DNA of 64,000 nucleotides, taken from Desulfoscipio geothermicus (GTDB taxonomy: Bacteria; Bacillota; Desulfotomaculia; Desulfotomaculales; Desulfallaceae). The stretch lies in NCBI GenBank assembly GCA_016841205.1, contig JAENZP010000008.1:101038-165037 (forward strand), in the 5' to 3' direction. Under the pieces are notes generated by a model. That model was not told the DNA's origin, made no database searches, and saw only the letters and a list, made by a program, of their open reading frames with translations. Of this stretch, positions 18,693 through 27,304 are shown piece by piece. Position 1 is the stretch's first letter; the number at the start of each line of letters is the position of its first letter. The translations under genes and the position numbers were made by a program.

Positions 18693-19283
18693 TTACCTAT
18701 TGGCGCAATTTAATGCAAACAAGTAATTCCATTTGGAAGAGTGCTTTAATTCATCGGTATAAATCTCCGTAATAATATTTCGGTAAGGCAAAAACTCAAA
18801 GCCGTATAATATCTTACGGTATCTTTCTACAGCAGCCAGTTCACCAAACAGTGCCCTGGTGATACCGTCGCAGTAGTTTTGGGGCTTATCAAAAGGTACA
18901 TCAGGTGTTGGGGGAATGTCCTGGCAGGTAACCTCCCAATATAATTGCCTTAATAATTTGTTATGCTTTCTTTCATCATCACGAATCGGGGTGATGATTT
19001 CTCTTTGAGGTGGGGGGGCCACGCTAAGCAAATAATCGTAAAATAACTCGTCCTCTCTTTCACCCCCAACCGAAGCAACTATTAAGTTAAGAGCTTCCGG
19101 TAAGGCATAAAGGGATACAAATTCGTGTGTTGGATAATACTTGTAAGTGGTATATGGGTATCCGGGGTACGGTGTTTGGTAAACGGGAATAGAGTTACCT
19201 GGCGGATAATTACTATATGCAGCGCTGGCTTTAATTGTTTCTTTTTCTTCTTTGTCAACATCTTTTTCGGTATCGTTAGCCAT
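18693..19283 (-). CDS. Ferritin-like domain protein
   Basis: The first 60 residues are rich in Pro and Tyr and look flexible. The remaining 135 residues form a helical domain with spaced Glu and His residues (R-D-D-E-R-K-H-N-K-L-L, F-G-E-L-A-A-V-E-R-Y, Y-T-D-E-L-K-H-S-S-K). These fit the E-x-x-H metal sites of the ferritin/rubrerythrin superfamily. Close relatives are usually called ferritin-like proteins; a spore-coat or stress role is possible but not shown here. It is on the opposite strand to both neighbours. The upstream region (19284-19578) holds a hairpin-rich segment described separately. Confidence 0.7.
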   Translation of the reverse strand: MANDTEKDVDKEEKETIKASAAYSNYPPGNSIPVYQTPYPGYPYTTYKYYPTHEFVSLYALPEALNLIVASVGGEREDELFYDYLLSVAPPPQREIITPIRDDERKHNKLLRQLYWEVTCQDIPPTPDVPFDKPQNYCDGITRALFGELAAVERYRKILYGFEFLPYRNIITEIYTDELKHSSKWNYLFALNCANR

Positions 19284-19578
19284 AAAGAAACACTCCTTCT
19301 GTTTTTATCTATATTATGTGGATATTAGCAGGGGTGTGCGAATTAAGGTAATTAATTTAGTTCCTTAGAAATTAGTAAAGAACGTGCAACAAGGAGCTAA
19401 GCCAGCGGATGTTAGCATACCGAGGTGAAGCCCCGCTAAGTTTTTGTTTAAGGAATTAAGAAATAATATATGTTTTAACTAGATAGGCTTTTGTTATATA
19501 ATAAGTTATTCATGTCAAGGCTAGGCATCATATCCGAAAGAGCGGAACAATGTTGCTGATGGTAGGTTGTGATAAAAT

Positions 19579-20322
19579 ATGCCCAGGTTTTTTGTGGCAC
19601 CGGAACAAGTACAGGGTGACAGCGTTACAGTTGCGGGTCAGGAAGCTCACCATATCAAAAGGGTATTACGACTGGGACCGGGGGATATAATTACATTACT
19701 CGACGGGTGCGGTAATTTTTGGGAAAGCCGTATTGAAAGTTTTACCGGGGAAACTATTAACTGTCAGGTGCTCAGGCGAGGACTGGCCGGTGGTGAACCT
19801 CCCCTGCGGGTGGTGCTGGTGCAGGGATTAGCCAAGGGCGATCGGATGGACACTGTAATTCAAAAAGGCACTGAGTTGGGCGCGGCGGCCTTTTGGCCCG
19901 TGTTATGCAAACGCAGTGTGGTGCGTTTGGACGCCTCCAAAAAGGCCTCCCGCCTGGAACGCTGGCAGCGCATTGCCACCGGGGCCGCCAAGCAATGCCG
20001 TCGTGCGTTGGTGCCCGAGGTGGTAGAGCCGGTGGAGTGGTCCACCGCACTGAGTATTATACCACCCGGCGCACTGGTGCTGGTTCTTTGGGAGGATGAG
20101 ACCGGTTGTACTCTCAAGGATGCATTACAAAGTCGGCCCGGGCCGGATGAAGTATATCTGTTAATCGGCCCCGAGGGTGGATTGGAGCAGCAGGAGGTTG
20201 AAGAAGCCTGTCGGCGGGGTGGTATCCCCGTAACTCTGGGCCCGCGCATATTGCGCACAGAAACCGCCGGGCCCGCAGCATTAGCTATGATACTGTATCA
20301 GTGGGGCGATTTAGGAGGGTAA
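19579..20322 (+). CDS. rsmE: 16S rRNA (uracil1498-N3)-methyltransferase RsmE
   Basis: RsmE methylates U1498 of 16S rRNA. The protein begins M-P-R-F-F-V, has the PUA-like N-terminus (Q-E-A-H-H-I-K-R-V-L-R), and the SPOUT-fold knot with L-I-G-P-E-G-G-L-E-Q-Q-E-V near residue 195 and L-G-P-R-I-L-R-T-E-T-A near residue 222. The length of 247 residues is normal. Its 3' end lies just before the mtaB ribosome site. The ATG has only a weak ribosome site. Confidence 0.95.
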   Translation: MPRFFVAPEQVQGDSVTVAGQEAHHIKRVLRLGPGDIITLLDGCGNFWESRIESFTGETINCQVLRRGLAGGEPPLRVVLVQGLAKGDRMDTVIQKGTELGAAAFWPVLCKRSVVRLDASKKASRLERWQRIATGAAKQCRRALVPEVVEPVEWSTALSIIPPGALVLVLWEDETGCTLKDALQSRPGPDEVYLLIGPEGGLEQQEVEEACRRGGIPVTLGPRILRTETAGPAALAMILYQWGDLGG

Positions 20323-20330
20323 TCTTTTAC

Positions 20331-21659
20331 ATGGCGGAAAAAAAAGTAGCCCTGACCACTTTAGGCTGCAAGGTCAATCAGTATGAATCGGCGGCGCTGG
20401 AGGAACTATTCCGGCGGCGTGGCTACCAGGTGGTAGACTTTGACAGTCCGGCGGATGTTTACATAATCAATACTTGCACAGTGACCCGCATGGGTGACCG
20501 TAAATCACGGCAGCTAATCCGGCGGGCTAGCCGAACCAACCCCGATGCTGTGGTGGCGGTAACGGGGTGCTACGCCCAGACGGCACCTGACGAGGTGCTG
20601 GAGGTTGAGGGTGTTGATGTGGTGGTGGGTGTCGGAAATCGGGCTGATATTGTGGACCTGGTGGAAGGAGTGTCCAAAGGACGCCAAGTAAAAGCAGTCG
20701 GGCAAATCGACCAGTGTCTGCAATTTGAGGAACTACCTGGCGAATCGCATCAAGGACGGGTCCGGGCATTTCTAAAGATTCAGGAGGGCTGCGAAAATTA
20801 TTGCACTTATTGTATTATTCCCTATGCCCGGGGACCCCTGCGCAGTCGCGCGCCGGAGAATGTGCTGGCCGGGGTGCGCAATTTAGTAGAGAGCGGCTTT
20901 AAAGAGGTGGTGTTGACCGGTATTCATACCGGCGCTTACGGTCGAGAGAAACAAGACGGTTTCGACCTGGTGAGGCTGCTGGAATCTTTGGCGAGCGTGC
21001 CTGGCTTGGTCAGGTTGCGGCTTAGTTCCCTGGAGCCGAATGATATTACCCCTGATTTACTGGAGTTGATGGCTGCCGGGCCGCCGTTTTGCCGTCATCT
21101 GCACATTCCCCTGCAAAGCGGGGATGATTATATTTTAAAGAAAATGAAGCGGCACTATGATACTGACTTTTTCCGCAGATTGCTGACCAATATACGTGAT
21201 AAAATACCCGAGGTGGGTATAACCACCGACATTATGGTGGGCTTTCCCGGCGAAGCGGACGAACATTTTAACCATGCCTGCGCCTTTGTCAAGGAAATGC
21301 AGTTTTCGGCACTGCATGTTTTCAAATATTCCCCTCGCCGGGGCACACCGGCCGCCAATTTTCCCGGCCAAGTCGATCCCCGGGTTAAGGAAAAGCGCAG
21401 CCGGGAATTAATTGCTATAGGCCATGTGCTGGCCAGCGCCTTTGCTGCCCGGTACCTGGATAAAACGGTATCGGTGTTGGTGGAACAGCCCGTTGTTACA
21501 ATGTCTGAAGACCAGTCCGTAGAAATATTTGAGGGTCTGACGGATAATTATGTGCGAGTCTTTTTCCCTGCGCAGGACAAGTGGAGAGGAAAGCTGGCGG
21601 ATGTAAAGATAAATGCACTTGGTGGCATCGGGTTAAAGGGAAGAATAATTTATAACTAA
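20331..21659 (+). CDS. mtaB: tRNA t6A37 methylthiotransferase MtaB
   Basis: MtaB is a radical SAM enzyme that converts t6A to ms2t6A at position 37 of tRNAs reading ANN codons. The N-terminal domain starts V-A-L-T-T-L-G-C-K-V-N-Q-Y-E-S, typical of MtaB. The radical SAM cysteines are in G-C-E-N-Y-C-T-Y-C near residue 147. A TRAM-like domain ends the protein. I chose ATG 20331, eleven bases after AGGAGGG. An upstream in-frame start would lie inside rsmE. Length is 442 residues. Confidence 0.94.
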   Translation: MAEKKVALTTLGCKVNQYESAALEELFRRRGYQVVDFDSPADVYIINTCTVTRMGDRKSRQLIRRASRTNPDAVVAVTGCYAQTAPDEVLEVEGVDVVVGVGNRADIVDLVEGVSKGRQVKAVGQIDQCLQFEELPGESHQGRVRAFLKIQEGCENYCTYCIIPYARGPLRSRAPENVLAGVRNLVESGFKEVVLTGIHTGAYGREKQDGFDLVRLLESLASVPGLVRLRLSSLEPNDITPDLLELMAAGPPFCRHLHIPLQSGDDYILKKMKRHYDTDFFRRLLTNIRDKIPEVGITTDIMVGFPGEADEHFNHACAFVKEMQFSALHVFKYSPRRGTPAANFPGQVDPRVKEKRSRELIAIGHVLASAFAARYLDKTVSVLVEQPVVTMSEDQSVEIFEGLTDNYVRVFFPAQDKWRGKLADVKINALGGIGLKGRIIYN

Positions 21660-21746
21660 GGCAGGATTTAAAGGTGTCATGTTGAAATGTAATAGCAGAT
21701 CTTAAATCAACGTTATGCCAGGTTCTTAGGGAGGAGGTGGAAGAAG

Positions 21747-22091
21747 GTGCAGGATTGTATTTTTTGTAAGATAATCAAAAGGGAAATTCCGGCTGATATT
21801 GTATACGAGGATGACCAGATAATGGCATTCAAGGATATTCAACCGATTGCCCCTACCCACCTTTTATTTATACCCAAGAAGCATATTCCCACGTTTTTTG
21901 AGTTGCAGCCCGAGGACAGCCACATTCTGGGGAAAATGCAAATAGCCGCAGCCAATGTTGCAAAAGACATGGGATTGACAGAACGGGGATTTAGACTTGT
22001 TGCCAATTGCAAGAAGGATGCTGGTCAGGTAGTGTGGCATATTCACTATCATTTTTTGGCCGGCAGACCCTTTCAATGGCCGCCGGGGTAA
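21747..22091 (+). CDS. hinT: HIT-family nucleotide hydrolase, HinT-like
   Basis: The 114-residue protein opens C-I-F-C-K-I-I and carries the histidine triad W-H-I-H-Y-H-F near the C-terminus. Proteins of this class hydrolyse adenosine phosphoramidates and aminoacyl-AMP. It starts at GTG behind a strong GGAGGAGG site. It lies between mtaB and rpsU, a common order in clostridia. Confidence 0.93.
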   Translation: MQDCIFCKIIKREIPADIVYEDDQIMAFKDIQPIAPTHLLFIPKKHIPTFFELQPEDSHILGKMQIAAANVAKDMGLTERGFRLVANCKKDAGQVVWHIHYHFLAGRPFQWPPG

Positions 22092-22211
22092 TTGACTACC
22101 CAAATGCTGTATTGTATAATACTTTGGTGTGGTAATTTTTATATGGAGGTTGTTTTTCAGCTTGATTTTAGAACAAGCTTTACGGTTTAAGCGGAGGGGA
22201 GGGAAGAGTCA

Positions 22212-22406
22212 GTGGCAGAAGTTAAAGTAGGCAAAAATGAAACCCTGGACAGTGCCCTCCGGCGTTTTAAGCGCACCTGTCAAAAGGCAGGGGTTCTCGC
22301 TGAAGCCAGAAAACATGAACACTATGAAAAGCCCAGCGTGAAAAGAAAGAAAAAATCTGAAGCTGCTCGCAAGCGCAAGGCTAAGTTTTCCAAATCATTT
22401 AAATAA
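22212..22406 (+). CDS. rpsU: 30S ribosomal protein S21
   Basis: S21 is a small basic protein of the 30S platform that assists initiation. The 64-residue sequence begins [10 protein letters not shown] and contains the family's A-L-R-R-F-K-R and lysine/arginine-rich end. Translation starts at GTG. A short hairpin (AAGACCT with AGGTCTT) follows the stop at about 22415-22437, but it lacks a good T run. Confidence 0.96.
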   Translation: MAEVKVGKNETLDSALRRFKRTCQKAGVLAEARKHEHYEKPSVKRKKKSEAARKRKAKFSKSFK

Positions 22407-22589
22407 ATATCTAAAAGACCTTATGAGGCAGGTCTTAAGCAACAGATGTCCCGGTGCTGAATAGTGCCGGGCATTTAAATATGCCCAAGCCGTTATTGTT
22501 ATGTTTTATGAGCATACAAGTATATTTATCAAAGCAAAACCATGCAATGGACATTAGATACAAATGCTCACAATGGAGGTGGCTTCCAA

Positions 22590-23081
22590 ATGTCGCCGGA
22601 AATGGTTCCTTGGTTTGCAACTTTGGCCCTATTATTAGGAATTCTAGCATTGGTGCTGGAAGTGTTTATTATGGGTTTCGGAATAGCTGGGGTTGCGGGT
22701 ATTATACTTATTGCTTGGGGTATCGTGCTGTTGAGTGTAGATGTTGTTATTACCTTTAAGTCCCTTGTGATTGGCTTAATGGTCAGTATCATAGTGTTTA
22801 TTTTAGGCCTTAAGGTAATATCCAGGTTAAATCTCTGGCAGCGGCTTACCCTGGGTAAAAGGCAGCTTAATGACGAGGGTTACAGAGCATCCAGGGAGGA
22901 ATTGGCGGATTACACCGGTCAGGAGGGCATTACCTTGACTCCACTGCGTCCGTCCGGGGCCGCGGATGTTGGCGGAGAGCGCCTTGATGTGGTCAGTGAG
23001 GGTGGATTTATTCCTGCCGGGGCTAAAATTAAAGTGGTGCGAGTGGAAGGTATTCGTATTGTGGTAAGGGCGTGGGAGTAA
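22590..23081 (+). CDS. NfeD-like membrane protein, short form
   Basis: The protein has three membrane segments in its first 90 residues and a C-terminal OB-fold domain of about 65 residues (G-x-E-G-I-T-L-T-P-L-R-P-S-G to G-I-R-I-V-V-R). It lacks the serine-protease domain of long NfeD proteins, so it is the short type that pairs with flotillin-like proteins. The next gene is the flotillin FloA, as expected. ATG 22590 follows GGAGGTGG; the reading frame extends 48 bases further up but without a ribosome site. Confidence 0.88.
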   Translation: MSPEMVPWFATLALLLGILALVLEVFIMGFGIAGVAGIILIAWGIVLLSVDVVITFKSLVIGLMVSIIVFILGLKVISRLNLWQRLTLGKRQLNDEGYRASREELADYTGQEGITLTPLRPSGAADVGGERLDVVSEGGFIPAGAKIKVVRVEGIRIVVRAWE

Positions 23082-23233
23082 ACTTAAAGAAATATGTAAT
23101 AGTCCAAGCGGATTTGTTTACCTGGGCTGGTTGTTGGTTATGGAAGAAACATAGTTTGGCAAAAATATATTATACATTACAATCTTATCGTTATTCTTAT
23201 CGTTATTGGTAACAAAACAAAAGGGGGTATTCT

Positions 23234-24241
23234 ATGTTTACCGGCTTCATTGCTTTTCTAATTTCTGTAGTATTGATTATACTGGCTGTAGTGGTTTTAT
23301 TTAGCTTTATTCCGGTGGGGCTGTGGATTTCCGCCCTGGCCGCTGGTGTGCGGGTGGGGATTGTCACTCTTATCGGCATGCGTCTGCGCCGGGTGCCTCC
23401 GGCCAATATTGTTAATCCACTGGTTAAGGCTTATAAGGCAGGGCTGGATATAACAGTGGATCAGTTAGAGGCGCACTACCTGGCAGGCGGGAATGTGGAC
23501 CGGGTGGTTGATGCGCTGATTGCCTCGGAACGGGCCAATATTAACCTGCCCTTTGAACGGGCGGCCGCTATTGACCTGGCAGGCCGCAATGTGCTGGAGG
23601 CAGTACAGATGAGTGTTAATCCCAAAGTTATCCAGACACCCTTGATATCGGCGGTGGCCAAGGATGGTATTGAAGTGAAGGTGATTGCCCGGGTAACGGT
23701 GCGAGCAAATATTGATCGTTTGGTGGGTGGTGCCGGTGAAGAAACCGTCTTGGCCCGAGTAGGTGAGGGGGTAGTATCCACCGTGGGATCAATGGATAAC
23801 CACAAAGAAGTGTTGGAGAATCCCGATTCCATATCCCGCACCGTGCTGGAAAAAGGGCTTGATGCAGGTACTGCGTTTGAAATACTGTCCATTGATATCG
23901 CTGATGTGGATGTGGGCCGGAACATTGGTGCCACGCTGCAAATGGATCAGGCCGAGGCTGATAAAAATATCGCTCAGGCTAAAGCCGAGGAACGGCGTGC
24001 TATGGCAGTGGCCCGGGAGCAGGAAATGAGGGCAGCCGTGGAGGAGATGCGGGCCAAGGTGGTAGAGGCCGAAGCCGAGGTGCCGCAGGGTATTGCCGAT
24101 GCACTTCGGCAGGGTAATCTGGGGGTTATGGATTACTATAATATGCAAAATATATTGGCAGACACCACTATGCGGCAGAACATATCCAAAATGAATGAGG
24201 ACAAGGAGGATATGGGGGGAAGCGGTAATCCTGTCAAGTAA
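23234..24241 (+). CDS. floA: Flotillin-like protein FloA
   Basis: FloA organises membrane microdomains. The N-terminal 35 residues form a membrane hairpin, followed by an SPFH domain ([16 protein letters not shown]). An Ala/Glu-rich coiled coil comes at about residues 235-285, with repeated A-E-A. The ending [17 protein letters not shown] is typical of the family. At 335 residues it is full length. It lies 152 bases after the NfeD gene, a well-known pairing (yqeZ-yqfA in Bacillus). Confidence 0.95.
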   Translation: MFTGFIAFLISVVLIILAVVVLFSFIPVGLWISALAAGVRVGIVTLIGMRLRRVPPANIVNPLVKAYKAGLDITVDQLEAHYLAGGNVDRVVDALIASERANINLPFERAAAIDLAGRNVLEAVQMSVNPKVIQTPLISAVAKDGIEVKVIARVTVRANIDRLVGGAGEETVLARVGEGVVSTVGSMDNHKEVLENPDSISRTVLEKGLDAGTAFEILSIDIADVDVGRNIGATLQMDQAEADKNIAQAKAEERRAMAVAREQEMRAAVEEMRAKVVEAEAEVPQGIADALRQGNLGVMDYYNMQNILADTTMRQNISKMNEDKEDMGGSGNPVK

Positions 24242-24289
24242 TCCTAAAAACCTTGTTCAATACTTCATGGATGTTTAGGGGGTTAACTT

Positions 24290-24922
24290 GTGACGACAGC
24301 GCTGATTGTTTTGCTCATTGCATATATGATTATCAGCAAAATCATGGGCCGAGGAGGTCTTAAATTGCCGGGAAGGCCCACTGACCGGCACCCGGGGGAT
24401 ATTGAACAGCCCCGTTTAAATTACACATCATCACGTAGTGAAGACAGGCCGTTGTCTGGTCCGTGGGATATACCTGCTCGCGGTGAAGACGGTCCACTAA
24501 CCGGCCCGTGGGATAAATCCACCCACAGCGAGGATGTCTCGGTGCCTGGCCAGTTGGAGCCGGAACGTTCTACTGGAGTTGAGGGCAAGCCACAGCCACC
24601 GTTAGAGTGGAAAAATGAGCCGCTATCCCCGCGGCGACAGTGGGAACAAACTAACCCTGCGGTTGATCCGCCGTTGGAATTGGATGATCAGGATAGGCCG
24701 CGACAGCCTTTAAAAGTAGTGGCCGGTGGAAAAGGTTGCCCTATTGACCAATTAGACAACCTTTTGCCACAGCCATTTACGGCAGCAACCTCAAGACGCC
24801 GGAAGCGTAAAGCCGGCAATCCGCTGGCTGCAGCATTTCGCAGCGAAAACGCCCTGATGGGAAGCATGATCATTGGTGAAGTATTAAACTCTCGTGGCGG
24901 TAGGATGAAAAGAAGAAAATAA
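24290..24922 (+). CDS. Membrane-anchored low-complexity protein of unknown function
   Basis: The 210-residue protein has one N-terminal membrane segment (residues 4-18). A polar, proline-rich middle follows with an imperfect repeat of the type S/G-E-D-x-P-L-S/T-G-P-W-D (about residues 51-85). The C-terminus is basic with a more conserved-looking helix (A-F-R-S-E-N-A-L-M-G-S-M-I-I-G-E-V-L). It starts at GTG, 48 bases after floA, so it may be part of the flotillin operon. I know no family for it. Confidence 0.6.
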   Translation: MTTALIVLLIAYMIISKIMGRGGLKLPGRPTDRHPGDIEQPRLNYTSSRSEDRPLSGPWDIPARGEDGPLTGPWDKSTHSEDVSVPGQLEPERSTGVEGKPQPPLEWKNEPLSPRRQWEQTNPAVDPPLELDDQDRPRQPLKVVAGGKGCPIDQLDNLLPQPFTAATSRRRKRKAGNPLAAAFRSENALMGSMIIGEVLNSRGGRMKRRK

Positions 24923-24999
24923 CCCCCCGGTTCTATTTTCGCGCATAGCTCCTATGAAAAAAGTCATTAGGATTTCGTAACCAAATGTTTACAGCGATT

Positions 25000-25626
25000 T
25001 TAAGCAATGGTGATAACCTTATGTTGTCCGGACAGCCAGGTATTGATTTCGAGCATATTAGAGATATTCCCCAATAACAACCTTTCCTTTAAATGGTAAT
25101 ATTCCAGGCAGGTGCCGCAGGTAAGTACGGTGGTACCTGCTGCGTATAATTTCTCTAGCTGTTCCTGCACTGGAGTACCCTCACAGGTTAAATATGCACC
25201 GGCATTTAAAAATAATAAAGCCGTTGGGGGGGGAGTCATGGCTACCAGGGTGGTGAACAAACTTTTCATTAATACCTCTCCTAGATCCGGCGAACCCTGA
25301 CCAAACTCGTTGGTGGTGATAAAATAAACCGGTCCACCGGGGGGCACGGTAGTGACAGCAGGGGCCTGAGTGTTACTTTCATTGGTTTGTTTGGCTACGG
25401 GCGAAACATCACTACGAGTTACGGTCAAATAATAAAAGCCGTCTTTTTGTTGTTCATCAACCTGGTGACCTGCATTTCTAGCAAACAACGTCACGTTTTG
25501 CCGGGCGACATCGTTATCCACAATTGTGGTAATGGTCTTGACATCTGCTTCCTCCAGCGCTTTTTTGGTATTGATTACCGGTTGTGGGCAGGCTAGCCCG
25601 CGGCAGTCAACTACTTTATGATTCAT
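25000..25626 (-). CDS. yedF: YedF, sulfurtransferase-like protein of selenium metabolism
   Basis: An N-terminal TusA-like domain carries V-D-C-R-G-L-A-C-P-Q-P-V with the usual CPxP-type motif, and a C-terminal DsrE-like domain contains L-T-C-G-T-C-L-E-Y-Y. This two-domain form is found beside selD in selenium-using anaerobes and may deliver selenium. Here selD lies immediately upstream on the same strand, 33 bases away. A good AAGGAGG site precedes the ATG. The biochemical reaction of YedF is not established. Confidence 0.9.
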   Translation of the reverse strand: MNHKVVDCRGLACPQPVINTKKALEEADVKTITTIVDNDVARQNVTLFARNAGHQVDEQQKDGFYYLTVTRSDVSPVAKQTNESNTQAPAVTTVPPGGPVYFITTNEFGQGSPDLGEVLMKSLFTTLVAMTPPPTALLFLNAGAYLTCEGTPVQEQLEKLYAAGTTVLTCGTCLEYYHLKERLLLGNISNMLEINTWLSGQHKVITIA

Positions 25627-25659
25627 TGCTATAACCTCCTTATTATCTTGTTAACTTTC

Positions 25660-26697
25660 TTAAATAACACTAATTAACTTATTTTGGGCCGGTAATACCC
25701 GGCCTATTACAGCTGACTGTACATCTCTCTCCGTTAGTTCCGCCACCAGTTTATCCGTCATTGCCTCGGCTACGGCTATAAGCAGTCCCCCTGAAGTTTG
25801 GGGGTCAAATAGTATCATTTGTTCTTCCGGTCTAAGTGATTTGTCAAAAGCTACCTTGTCGCCCAGGTGTTCTTTATTATTATAAGCGCCTCCTGGTATT
25901 ATACCCATGCGAGCCATCTCCATTGCCTCCGGCAGCAGTGGTACATCAGAAAAACAAATCTCCAAGCTGACCTGACTGGCCTCGGCTAATTCGGCGGCGT
26001 GCCCCAGTAGGCCGAAGCCGGTGATATCTGTACAGGCACTGGCATTATGTTGCTGCATGGCTGCGGATGCCTCCTTATTTAGCGCAGACATACACAGCAC
26101 TGCCCGTTCGACAGTTTCGGTGGACAGCAAGTCGGCCTTAATTGCGTTATTAATAATACCAGTGCCCAGTGGTTTAGTTAATATAAGCCGGTCACCAGGC
26201 CGGGCGGTAGCGTTGGAGATAATGCTTTCGGGTGGCACCAGGCCGGTTACTGCCAGCCCGTATTTGGGCTCGTCATCGCGTACCGTGTGTCCACCGGCAA
26301 TAATACCACCTGCTTCTACCACTTTATCCGCGCCACCTCTTAAAATTTCCGCAAGTACGTCGGGGGGCAGACAATCGGGAAAGCAAACTATATTAAGAGC
26401 CAATAGCGGTTGACCACCCATAGCATAAACATCACTTAGAGCATTGGCTGCGGCAATTTGACCGAATAGATAAGGATCATCAATCATAGGAGTGAAAAAA
26501 TCAACGGTTTGTATTAAAGCCTGGTGTTCATTCAGACGATATACGGCAGCGTCGTCTGAAGTATTTAAACCTACCAAGAGGCCCGGGTCTTGGGTTTCGG
26601 GTAAATGTCGCAGTACCTGCGACAGGGTTTCCGGCCCTATTTTAGCTGCTCACCCGGGTGTCTTGGCCAGGCTGGTGAGCTTTATTTTATCAGTCAT
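25660..26697 (-). CDS. selD: Selenide, water dikinase SelD containing selenocysteine
   Basis: SelD makes selenophosphate from selenide and ATP. The frame from the ATG at 26697 gives 345 residues, the normal length, if the in-frame TGA at 26652-26650 (codon 16) is read as selenocysteine. The context is T-P-G-U-A-A-K, exactly where SelD has its catalytic Cys or Sec. A SECIS-like hairpin follows the TGA. Later motifs, including D-D-A-A-V-Y, G-G-H-T-V-R-D and D-I-T-G-F-G-L-L-G-H, are intact. AAGGAGG precedes the ATG. A conventional reading would miss the first 40 residues. The organism therefore must have SelA, SelB and tRNA-Sec. Confidence 0.95.
26607..26623 (-). promoter_or_regulatory. Bacterial SECIS-like hairpin in selD
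   Basis: On the reverse strand a 7-bp stem, GTCGCAG with CTGCGAC, begins 26 bases after the selD TGA. The apical part contains AGGTACT, close to the AGGTCT loop of the E. coli fdhF element that SelB binds. The position and loop fit selenocysteine insertion. Confidence 0.75.
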
Positions 26698-27008
26698 TGT
26701 TGGATCGACCTCCTTTCTTATAGCATTCCACCTGTTTTCATGCAAATATCAAAATAAATATCAAAAAGTTATTACAGTATATCAGTCGAATATTTCTGTT
26801 TCTATTTAATGAATCCTTTATTAAAAAAATAAATAAATTTTATTAATAAGCTTATGTCTAAAAAAATTTCTTATCATTTATGAACCATAAGTATACATTT
26901 AAGAACAATAAGATTATAAAGGCTTTGTAAACTAATGGGATATATAACCATATAAACGTTATTTTTCCCTTCTCAGCCGCATAAATTAATGGCGAGGAGG
27001 GATTTTTT

Positions 27009-27293
27009 ATGGCCTGGAAAGATTTAAAAAACAAAGTTAAACGACAGCTTTCAGATTACCTGGAATTACCCGGGGATATTATGCTGGACTTGCCGAAAAT
27101 CGTACTGGTTGGCAACCTGCAAGTATTTATTGAGAATCATCGCGGTATTCAAGAATATAACTCCTGTCTGGTGAGAGTGGTGGTCAGCGATAAGGTTATC
27201 GAAGTGACCGGTGAAAACCTGACACTGCGCAATATTATGCCTGATGAAATTTGCGTGGAAGGGCTAATTACCGGTCTTGCTTTTCTAAGTTAG
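27009..27293 (+). CDS. yqfC: Sporulation protein YqfC
   Basis: YqfC is a small protein of the YabP/YqfC family made in the mother cell during sporulation. The 94-residue sequence shows the family pattern of a leading basic helix, L-E-L-P-G-D-I-M-L-D-L-P-K-I, and the beta-rich core with V-x-G-x-N-L-x-x-R. A GAGGAGGG site precedes the ATG. It starts the yqfC-yqfD-phoH-yqfF-ybeY-dgkA-cdd-era run, which matches the Bacillus order. Confidence 0.9.
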   Translation: MAWKDLKNKVKRQLSDYLELPGDIMLDLPKIVLVGNLQVFIENHRGIQEYNSCLVRVVVSDKVIEVTGENLTLRNIMPDEICVEGLITGLAFLS

Positions 27294-27304
27294 GGGGGCG
27301 AAAA

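Noticed and set aside
26577..26577. selD starting at the internal ATG at 26577
   Set aside because: This would remove the catalytic region. The frame continues upstream through a TGA in the exact Sec context to a good start, so the longer Sec-containing gene is right.
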